Assembly (NCBI GenBank): GCA_946480995.1
Contig: CAMLMF010000040.1
Coordinates: 1-11,335 of the forward strand
Reading direction: 5' to 3'
Source of the DNA: an uncultured Bdellovibrio sp.
GTDB taxonomy: Bacteria; Bdellovibrionota; Bdellovibrionia; Bdellovibrionales; Bdellovibrionaceae
DNA length: 11,335 nucleotides
Shown here in pieces: positions 6,518 through 11,335 of the stretch. Within the stretch, counting starts at the first letter, position 1; every line of letters begins with the position of its first letter. A program made the position numbers and the translations under genes. A model generated the notes under the pieces. The model had not been told where the DNA came from. It made no database searches and saw only the letters and a list, made by a program, of their open reading frames with translations.

Positions 6518-6549
6518 CCAAGCCATTATACGGGTATAATCTTGCTTGG
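6518..6549. promoter_or_regulatory. Nested dyad with TATAAT on both strands
   Basis: An inner inverted repeat ATTATAC-GG-GTATAAT (6525-6540) is nested in an outer one, CCAAGC (6518-6523) with GCTTGG (6544-6549). The minus-strand TATAAT (6525-6530) is a perfect -10 placing the start of the 647-residue gene's transcript near 6518, leaving a leader of about 26 nt that is nearly all hairpin. The plus-strand TATAAT (6535-6540) faces the gap to the right. Neither has a good -35, which suits an activator- or repressor-controlled site. Confidence 0.5.
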
Positions 6550-6644
6550 CTGTCTAAGGAATTTACACGAGACGATATTAAGCTAATAATACCGGGGGTT
6601 TATATTGTAATCGCAAAGGACAAAGGATTTGGCAACGGAGTGCC

Positions 6645-6740
6645 GTGTTCATTATTGATTTCAAGATGTCGGCGCAGACCATCCCAGTGAAAATCACTGA
6701 AACAAAAGGCTTTAAAGCTTCTTGCGGTTCTTTTAATTAA
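6645..6740 (+). CDS. Doubtful 31-codon ORF in the 6493-6794 gap
   Basis: A GTG at 6645 has GGAG four bases upstream and opens a 31-codon frame ending in TAA at 6738. The product begins M-F-I-I-D-F-K-M and has one cysteine. The codons resemble real coding only weakly, and the product is unknown to me. It lies between the plus-strand TATAAT at 6535 and the terminator at 6766. The same stretch contains the hairpin CAGTGA-AAA-TCACTG (6685-6699), so a structured RNA is an equal alternative. I see nothing else gene-like in this 302-bp gap. Confidence 0.15.
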   Translation: MFIIDFKMSAQTIPVKITETKGFKASCGSFN

Positions 6741-6765
6741 ATCTGCTGAGCTACAACAGCGAAGG

Positions 6766-6797
6766 AAAAGGATCTAAATTTTTTAGGTCCTTTTTTA
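6766..6797. terminator. Strong bidirectional intrinsic terminator
   Basis: AAAAGGATCTAAA (6766-6778) pairs with TTTAGGTCCTTTT (6782-6794) over 13 positions with one U-G wobble and a 3-nt loop. On the plus strand it runs into an almost unbroken T tract. On the minus strand it directly follows the protease stop codon (6795-6797) and ends in a shorter U tract. It ends the protease transcript and any plus-strand transcript from the gap. Confidence 0.8.
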
Positions 6798-7631
6798 TTT
6801 TTTAATTTCTAGCAATTGTGTGGAAGCTTCTTTGATCCATTTAAGGTAGGGATAAATATTCACGTACTGACCTCGATCAGTGCATTTGTCAAAATCGGCC
6901 GGAGCATTTGTAGGAAAGGTGACGCCAGCAACGACGCCGACGACATAGGTTTCATTATTTACGTTTATCATTGCCGGTCCGCCAGAGTCGCCAAGGCAAA
7001 TTCCGCGTCCCTTTTTTTGGTCCACCTCAAAAAACTGCGCTGTTGATTTATAGTTGATCACATCTAAATTCGTGGCGCGCAAAACACCTCCGTCAGAAAC
7101 GTGGCCCGCGCGACCGCTGGTATCCCCGTATCCTGCGGCTTGGATAGATTGCAATTGAAAGGGTTCTCCCGGTTCAGGAAGCTTAAGGATTGTGACTTCC
7201 TTAGGAAGATCTGCAGGCAACCGCAACAAAGCCAGGTCGACATCCTGAGACTTATAAGCTCCGTGAATCGCCAGGTAATCGGCTTGGAAATTCACAAACT
7301 CTCCACCAGCTACGGGTATCGAAACCATGTATTTTTCGGCTTTTCCATCGCGGAGGCAGTGGGCCGCCGTTAAGATGATTCGCTTTGAAATGGCCGCACC
7401 GGTGCAGTTAGCGCTTTCCCGCGTGGTCAAGGTTCCCTTATTCGTCTTAGTGACAGCGGTTTTGGTGACAGTAATGATCTGCAGGGCTTTAGAAGTCAAA
7501 GGGTGCTCAAACGGAACGGGGTTTCCGCCGCCGACGATGCCCGTGCCTGTGTCGGTTTCAAGTTCCAACGAGTGGTGACTCGCTTCTTGGCAGGCTGTAA
7601 AGAATAGAAAAATTAGCACCCAGTATTTCAT
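6795..7631 (-). CDS. Lipoprotein-anchored S1 (chymotrypsin-family) serine protease
   Basis: This 278-residue exported protease has a short lipoprotein signal ending in F-F-T-A-C, so C14 should be lipidated and tether it to a membrane. An I-V-G-G motif (32-35) marks the usual zymogen activation point, leaving an 18-residue propeptide between lipid anchor and enzyme. The catalytic triad is H91 (L-T-A-A-H-C), D132 (D-V-D-L-A-L-L) and S216 (G-D-S-G-G-P). C76/C92 and C212/C250 match standard chymotrypsin disulfides. The position equivalent to chymotrypsin 189, six before the serine, is glycine (G210), so trypsin-like cleavage after Arg or Lys is not predicted. The ATG has an AAGG-type site about 10 nt upstream. 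A terminator follows. It may process envelope or prey proteins; that is inference. Confidence 0.92.
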   Translation of the reverse strand: MKYWVLIFLFFTACQEASHHSLELETDTGTGIVGGGNPVPFEHPLTSKALQIITVTKTAVTKTNKGTLTTRESANCTGAAISKRIILTAAHCLRDGKAEKYMVSIPVAGGEFVNFQADYLAIHGAYKSQDVDLALLRLPADLPKEVTILKLPEPGEPFQLQSIQAAGYGDTSGRAGHVSDGGVLRATNLDVINYKSTAQFFEVDQKKGRGICLGDSGGPAMINVNNETYVVGVVAGVTFPTNAPADFDKCTDRGQYVNIYPYLKWIKEASTQLLEIKK

Positions 7632-7698
7632 AAGGAATCAGCCTTGCGAGAGGCATTCCATGCTAGGGACCGATAGAAAGTATTTGAGGTGAAGGGGC

Positions 7699-7704
7699 CG
7701 TCAA
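7699..7704 (-). promoter_or_regulatory. Possible -35 box for the protease gene
   Basis: TTGACG on the minus strand lies about 70 nt before the protease ATG, just beyond the mla terminator candidate. The -10 at a 16-nt spacing, TACTTT, is poor. This is the only promoter-like element I see in the 124-bp gap. Confidence 0.25.
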
Positions 7705-7734
7705 AAAGTTAGGCACGGGCCCCTAAATGGGCCC
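7703..7734 (-). terminator. Terminator candidate after the mla operon
   Basis: GGGCCC at 7729-7734 and GGGCCC at 7717-7722 form a 6-bp GC stem with a 6-nt loop. On the minus strand a TTTTT run (7703-7707) follows 9 nt later, further away than ideal. It lies 22-53 bases past the mlaD stop, so the position is right. Confidence 0.5.
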
Positions 7735-7755
7735 TGATAAATATTTAGAGGGAGG

Positions 7756-8574
7756 TTAATTCTGCTCTTCCTTTTCAATCGAAGTACGCAGCAAAGTCTT
7801 AATATTATTTTTACGTGAAGCCGGGCCACCCAACATTGATTTGAGTTGATTGTGCACCGACGGATCGTTGATCAGCGCGCCCAAGGTGCCTTGGCCTTTA
7901 TCAATTTTAGTCAGAATAGAATCCAACTTGTCGATGGATTTTGAAAGTTTGCCGCCGCCATCTTTTTCGTTGATCTGGGCGACAAAGGTTTGCGCCTCTT
8001 TGCTTGTTTTGTTTAAGTTGGCGCTGGCCGTTTCAAGATTTCCCATGATTTTTCCCAGGCGATTTTCGGCGTTCACAGATTTGGTGATCTTGTGAAGTTC
8101 GTCGATGATATCGAAAATTTTGTCGGCCTCTTTGCCGCGCTCGCCAATGATCCCGAACAGGTCCGAAGCTTTTGCCACTTCAAGCACATCGCCCTCTTTA
8201 ACGACTTCGCCTTTAATGTCAGAAGGAATGATAAAGACGAATTTGTCCCCCAAAGCACCTTGTGTGCGGATCTCGACTTCCGATCCTTGACGGATCTTGT
8301 GAATGAAATTTTCGTTGATGCGCATTTTTACGTCCAAGGCATTTTTCTCTGACAGGAATGTGATCTGTTCCACGTTCCCGACTGTGACCCCTGAAAGGGA
8401 CACGACGCTGCCTTCAGATAAACCTTGCACTTGCTGGAAGTGGGCGTGAATGCGCACATAGCTGGTGAAAAGGGCTTTATCAGCGCCAAGGAAGAAAATA
8501 GATCCCAGAATAAGCAGGGTGCCTGCGGCGATAAAAATTCCGACTTTCATTTGGGTGCTGACGTTGGATTCCAT
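7756..8574 (-). CDS. mlaD: MlaD-like MCE-domain protein (phospholipid transport, substrate-binding subunit)
   Basis: This 272-residue protein has one N-terminal membrane anchor (about 11-29), an MCE domain (about 39-117) and a helical tail. The MCE domain shows the expected pattern: F-Q-Q-V-Q-G-L-S-E-G-S-V-V, V-T-V-G-N-V-E-Q-I, then G-A-L-G-D-K-F-V. In E. coli, MlaD forms a hexameric ring on the MlaFE transporter that handles phospholipids in the periplasm. The tail beyond 140 is long and predicted helical, as in MCE proteins that form longer tunnels. The start overlaps the mlaF stop by one base (TAATG), which fixes it at 8574; the frame is open to 8691, but that part lies in mlaF. It is the last gene of the operon. 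Confidence 0.92.
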   Translation of the reverse strand: MESNVSTQMKVGIFIAAGTLLILGSIFFLGADKALFTSYVRIHAHFQQVQGLSEGSVVSLSGVTVGNVEQITFLSEKNALDVKMRINENFIHKIRQGSEVEIRTQGALGDKFVFIIPSDIKGEVVKEGDVLEVAKASDLFGIIGERGKEADKIFDIIDELHKITKSVNAENRLGKIMGNLETASANLNKTSKEAQTFVAQINEKDGGGKLSKSIDKLDSILTKIDKGQGTLGALINDPSVHNQLKSMLGGPASRKNNIKTLLRTSIEKEEQN

Positions 8575-9317
8575 TAGGCACTTTCTCCGTTGATAAATTG
8601 GCTCATTGCCCCTGGGGGTTCTTGGCGAAGTTTGTCGATAGTATATTGTTCGCTGATGCGACCATTTTGCAGCAGTGCCACTTTGTCGCAAACGGCGTAA
8701 ACCGTCGGCATATCATGCGTTACCAAAATTGAGGTCACGCCTTTTCCTTTTAAATTTAAAATAGATTCTTGAATGCGTTTGGTGTTGTAGGGATCAAGAC
8801 CTGCTGTGGGCTCATCGTACAAAACCACTTCCGGATGCATCATCATGGCGCGAGCAAGACCCACGCGCTTTTGCATCCCGCCAGAAAGATTGCCGGGCAA
8901 GGTCTTTTCTGAACCTTCCAGGCCGAACTCTTGCAGTTGTTCCATGATTTGTCTGTGAATTTCTTTTTCTGAAAAGCCGAAGTGTTCACGTAATGGATAA
9001 GCTAAGTTTTCAAAGACCGTCATCGAGTCAAATAAAGCACCACCTTGAAAGGCGTAGGCAACCTTTTTGCGGATCTCGACCAGTTGGCGTTCGCGCATTG
9101 GCACAATATCAACACCATCAATAAGGATTTGCCCGCGTTCTGGTTTTTCTAAACCGACAAGGCTGCGCAACAAAACGCTCTTCCCCGTGCCAGATCCACC
9201 GATTAAGCCCAGGCATTCCCCTTTGCGCACAAAGAAGCTCACTCCTTGATGGACTTTTCTTGATCCAAAGGATTTGTGAAAATCTATGACTTCGATAAAA
9301 CCTTTTTTTTCACTCAT
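8574..9317 (-). CDS. mlaF: MlaF-like ABC transporter ATPase (phospholipid transport)
   Basis: This 247-residue cytoplasmic ATPase powers the MCE transporter. All ABC motifs are intact: Walker A G-G-S-G-T-G-K-S (40-47), Q-loop Q91, signature L-S-G-G-M-Q-K-R (144-151), Walker B V-V-L-Y-D-E-P with E169, and H-loop H201. The F-Q-G-G-A-L-F-D-S-M stretch after the Q-loop and the L-S-G-G-M signature are characteristic of the MlaF/MkL branch rather than of import ATPases. The ATG at 9317 overlaps the mlaE stop as ATGA; an upstream TTG at 9338 is less likely. The gene overlaps mlaD by one base. Its neighbours make lipid transport the clear role, though direction (inward or outward) cannot be told. Confidence 0.95.
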   Translation of the reverse strand: MSEKKGFIEVIDFHKSFGSRKVHQGVSFFVRKGECLGLIGGSGTGKSVLLRSLVGLEKPERGQILIDGVDIVPMRERQLVEIRKKVAYAFQGGALFDSMTVFENLAYPLREHFGFSEKEIHRQIMEQLQEFGLEGSEKTLPGNLSGGMQKRVGLARAMMMHPEVVLYDEPTAGLDPYNTKRIQESILNLKGKGVTSILVTHDMPTVYAVCDKVALLQNGRISEQYTIDKLRQEPPGAMSQFINGESA

Positions 9318-10102
9318 ATCATTTTCTCGAAGATCCAAAAGAGTTTAGACAAGAAGAAGTCACCCACGACGATAAGAATCGAAGAGGTCACGACTGCCTT
9401 GGTTGTGGCAATACCGACTTCTTTGGTTCCATTCTGAACGTTCAAGCCAAAATAACAAGATGGAACCGCGATAAAAAGAGCAAAGAAAAATGATTTACCA
9501 AATCCCGACAAGTAATCTTGGATGCTTGACGTGCTCATAATTTTTAAAAAATAGAAATTCGGATCAAGATTCAATTCAACAGCGCCCACGATCAGGCCTC
9601 CTAGGTTGCCGACGATGTTTGCCAAAGTCACTAGCATTGGTAATGTGATCAAACACGCCAACACTCGAGGGATCACGATTTTTTTAATCGGTGAGGTGCC
9701 CAAAGCGCGAATCGCATCCACTTGTTGTGTTACGACCATACTGCCGATTTCGCTGGCAATACCGGCCCCCACGCGAGCCGCAAGCATAAGACTTGTGAAT
9801 ACGGGTCCCATCTCACGTAAAATAGTCACGGCTAAAAGTTTCGGGACATACAATTTGCCGCCAAACTTTTCTAAGCCCAGACCAAACTGCAAGGACATCA
9901 CCATTCCGATACTCATCGCGGTGATCACGATCAGGGGCAAGGAACGCATGCCGATTTGATAGATTTGTTCAGAAACCAAACGCCAGTAAAAACGGCCTTT
10001 AAATAGTTCGCGAACGACGTCGCGGAATAACAGACCGACTCCGCCTATGAACAGCAGTATTTCTTTTAGAAAAACTGTAAAGGGCAAAGCCAAATTATTC
10101 AT
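9314..10102 (-). CDS. mlaE: MlaE-like ABC transporter permease (phospholipid transport)
   Basis: This 262-residue inner-membrane permease is the usual MlaE length. Hydrophobic segments lie at about 12-26 (amphipathic interface helix), 54-73, 98-116, 145-176, 204-222 and 234-256. The family motif is A-A-R-V-G-A-G-I-A-S-E-I-G-S-M followed by V-T-Q-Q-V-D-A-I-R-A-L-G (108-135), which contacts the ATPase. Two copies with two MlaF form the core that extracts or delivers phospholipid through the MlaD ring. The start overlaps the stop of the upstream lipoprotein gene by one base (TAATG), and the stop overlaps mlaF, so the genes are translationally coupled. Confidence 0.94.
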   Translation of the reverse strand: MNNLALPFTVFLKEILLFIGGVGLLFRDVVRELFKGRFYWRLVSEQIYQIGMRSLPLIVITAMSIGMVMSLQFGLGLEKFGGKLYVPKLLAVTILREMGPVFTSLMLAARVGAGIASEIGSMVVTQQVDAIRALGTSPIKKIVIPRVLACLITLPMLVTLANIVGNLGGLIVGAVELNLDPNFYFLKIMSTSSIQDYLSGFGKSFFFALFIAVPSCYFGLNVQNGTKEVGIATTKAVVTSSILIVVGDFFLSKLFWIFEKMI

Positions 10103-10590
10103 TAAGGTGCCTTGAAGTTATTTTTGAAATTTTCAAAAGCGCGTTCTTCCGCGGCAAATTGTTTTTCTAGACCACCATAGCTCAAAGTGTAATTGCAGCC
10201 GTTTTTCTTAAAGACCAATAACGAGACTCGGACGGGCACGCCATCCAAAGTTCCAGAGGCTGTCGAAGATCTTGCCGCACGTCCATTAAACGAAATGCCG
10301 TCATTCACCACGACCTTTAAGTCATTCAAAGAACTTAAGGACTCTGTTTCCAACTGTTGCAAAGTGGGTTCAGACGTTGCGCCACAATCTGAAAGATATG
10401 AAATAGTGTTGCCAGTTTTAGAACTGATCCACGCTTTATCGTAAACGCCGTCTTTGAGTTCTTTGAAATCTGAACCCGGTGCAGTCCATACGACATCCTT
10501 TGCAGGTTTGGATTTCCCGCCAGGCAGTTCGATGGAGACGCAGCCCCCAATAAGTAAACTCGTGATGCAAACAATGGTGTGGTTTCTCAT
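10102..10590 (-). CDS. Unknown lipoprotein, first gene of the mla operon
   Basis: This 162-residue protein has a lipoprotein signal peptide ending L-L-I-G-G-C, so C17 is the likely lipidated residue. The mature part is beta-rich in its second half, with C69 and C132 free to form a disulfide. The start has AGGTG about 5 nt upstream, and the stop overlaps mlaE by one base. I do not recognise the domain. Being first in a coupled operon with mlaE, mlaF and mlaD implies a part in the same lipid pathway, for instance a periplasmic or outer-membrane partner in place of MlaA or MlaC. That is inference from context only. Confidence 0.82.
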   Translation of the reverse strand: MRNHTIVCITSLLIGGCVSIELPGGKSKPAKDVVWTAPGSDFKELKDGVYDKAWISSKTGNTISYLSDCGATSEPTLQQLETESLSSLNDLKVVVNDGISFNGRAARSSTASGTLDGVPVRVSLLVFKKNGCNYTLSYGGLEKQFAAEERAFENFKNNFKAP

Positions 10591-10603
10591 AGCACCTATC
10601 TAT

Positions 10604-10621
10604 CGGAAATTCCGAACGGAA
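10604..10621. promoter_or_regulatory. Interleaved inverted repeats upstream of the mla operon
   Basis: CGGAA-A-TTCCG (10604-10614) and TTCCG-AA-CGGAA (10610-10621) share their middle arm, giving three alternating half-sites 14-30 bases before the lipoprotein ATG. This could be an operator or alternative RNA hairpins in the leader. The regulator is unknown. Confidence 0.35.
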
Positions 10622-10699
10622 AGCTCAGTCTGGAAATGTCAAAACAAGACCAACGTCTCTGTCATGAGTTTGTCGGCCCTGCCAGAATTTCTATGAAAC

Positions 10700-10728
10700 A
10701 TTTTGCCCATCTTGAACATATTTGCCAA
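10700..10728 (-). promoter_or_regulatory. Promoter candidate for the mla operon
   Basis: On the minus strand TTGGCA (10723-10728) and CAAAAT (10700-10705) are spaced by 17 nt and match consensus at 5/6 and 4/6. The leader would be about 100 nt and would include the interleaved inverted repeats. A TTGACA nearer the gene (about 10630-10640) lacks a fitting -10. Confidence 0.3.
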
Positions 10729-10805
10729 TGGAGTAATGCGAGGCATGGCACCGTATGTGCATCAGCACAATGAAGGGAAATCAGAAGGTTCAAGGAGTGA
10801 ACACT

Positions 10806-11335
10806 TTGAAAGTAATATTATTGGCAGGATGCCTGTTCTTTGGTCTAGCTTCGGCCCATGCGGCAAAAGTGAATGGCGTGATTAATTTTCAGGGCGACAC
10901 TGTTCATCTTGAGTTAATGGGCCAGCAAAATTGGGACTACGACGTCAAACGTCTAGATATCAAAGGTCAGCCCGTTGTGGAAATGACCGTTCCGGCGTTG
11001 GACGAATCAACAATTAAATCTTTGAATTCTTTTAAGAGTGAATTTGTAAAAAGCGTTAGTGTAAATGCTCAAGGTCCAGATGGAAAATCTGTGATTCAAT
11101 TTTCTATCGCTGGTGAAGAGATCGAAACTTTTGATTACCTGACGGATCAACCATCGCGTTTGATCATGGATTTTTATATCAATCCCAACAGCAAGGCCGC
11201 AAAAATCAAAAAGCCCGCAGAGAAAGCGCCCACTCAGTTGGTGACGGAACTGCCGCCAAAAGAACTGCCAGCTAAAGATGCGAAACCAGTGACGAAAGTA
11301 AAAACAGCCACCAAAAGAACTCCGGCGACAGCGGA
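10806..11335 (+). CDS. Secreted protein with AMIN-like N-terminal domain (3' partial)
   Basis: This plus-strand frame runs off the right edge. It starts with a signal peptide (M-K-V-I-L-L-A-G-C-L-F-F-G-L-A-S-A-H-A, cleavage about residue 19). A beta-rich domain of roughly 100 residues follows. It opens with I-N-F-Q-G-D-T-V-H-L-E-L and closes with Y-L-T-D-Q-P-S-R-L-I-M-D-F-Y, the pattern of AMIN domains that bind peptidoglycan or envelope components. A Lys/Pro/Ala-rich linker then begins; more domains probably lie beyond the edge. The TTG at 10806 is favoured because AAGGAG (10792-10797) is 8 nt upstream. An ATG at 10770 has no Shine-Dalgarno, and a GTG at 10797 overlaps it. L-L-A-G-C resembles a lipobox but sits too close to the N-terminus. 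The gene is divergent from the mla operon. Confidence 0.75.
   Translation, partial: MKVILLAGCLFFGLASAHAAKVNGVINFQGDTVHLELMGQQNWDYDVKRLDIKGQPVVEMTVPALDESTIKSLNSFKSEFVKSVSVNAQGPDGKSVIQFSIAGEEIETFDYLTDQPSRLIMDFYINPNSKAAKIKKPAEKAPTQLVTELPPKELPAKDAKPVTKVKTATKRTPATA

Noticed and set aside
8575..8691. 39-residue N-terminal extension of MlaD
   Set aside because: It is an out-of-frame reading of the 3' end of mlaF. The TAATG overlap and the membrane anchor place the start at 8574.
9606..9959. 117-codon plus-strand open frame
   Set aside because: It is antisense to the conserved core of mlaE, lacks a ribosome-binding site, and its product has no recognisable feature.
10757..10768. GTGC-ATCA-GCAC hairpin before the last gene
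   Set aside because: A 4-bp stem is expected by chance, and it has no T tract or conserved context.
10806..10832. Lipobox L-L-A-G-C in the AMIN-like protein
   Set aside because: The cysteine is at residue 9 of the favoured start, too early for a lipoprotein signal, while a normal type I cleavage site follows at A-H-A.
1..11335. CRISPR arrays, tRNA or rRNA genes
   Set aside because: No regularly spaced short repeats, tRNA-like cloverleaf or rRNA sequence was seen on either strand by eye.

Overview
The window reads like a chromosomal segment of a Bdellovibrio-type predatory bacterium or a close relative (Bdellovibrionota). This is an inference from gene content and style: moderate GC, many small secreted or lipoprotein genes of unknown function, a folate-type TrmFO, a DciA-type helicase loader and a compact Mla (MCE) lipid-transport operon. 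It rests on recall of such genomes, not on a database match.

Left part (1-2750). The plus strand enters with the C-terminal zinc-ribbon end of a thymidine kinase, followed by a terminator shared with a convergent small secreted protein (286-633, minus). Next comes an accessory-looking block. A secreted beta-propeller protein with RCC1-like repeats (851-1741, minus) sits between two imperfect direct repeats of about 150 bp (693-842 and 1995-2142). The right copy is the native 3' end of a HAD phosphatase gene plus its downstream DNA. The left copy carries a frameshifted relic of that same gene end. The block between the repeats is visibly more AT-rich than the surrounding genes.

Middle part (2088-6797). 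trmFO and the HAD phosphatase form a tight minus-strand pair. dciA is transcribed divergently from trmFO, with only 22 bp between the chosen starts. It converges on a 647-residue secreted protein of unknown role. That gene has a striking control region: a nested dyad with TATAAT on both strands, and a leader hairpin that buries its Shine-Dalgarno sequence. The 300 bp beyond it contain no convincing gene. They do have a plus-strand promoter-like box at one end and a strong terminator at the other, so a small RNA or a 31-codon ORF is possible.

Right part (6795-11335). A lipoprotein-anchored S1 serine protease lies downstream of a four-gene minus-strand operon: unknown lipoprotein, mlaE permease, mlaF ATPase, mlaD substrate-binding MCE protein. 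Each junction overlaps by 1 or 4 nt, so the genes are almost certainly translated as a unit, probably to move phospholipid between the envelope membranes. No mlaB or mlaC is present here. Divergent from the operon, a secreted protein with an AMIN-like N-terminal region and a Lys/Pro/Ala-rich linker runs off the right edge.
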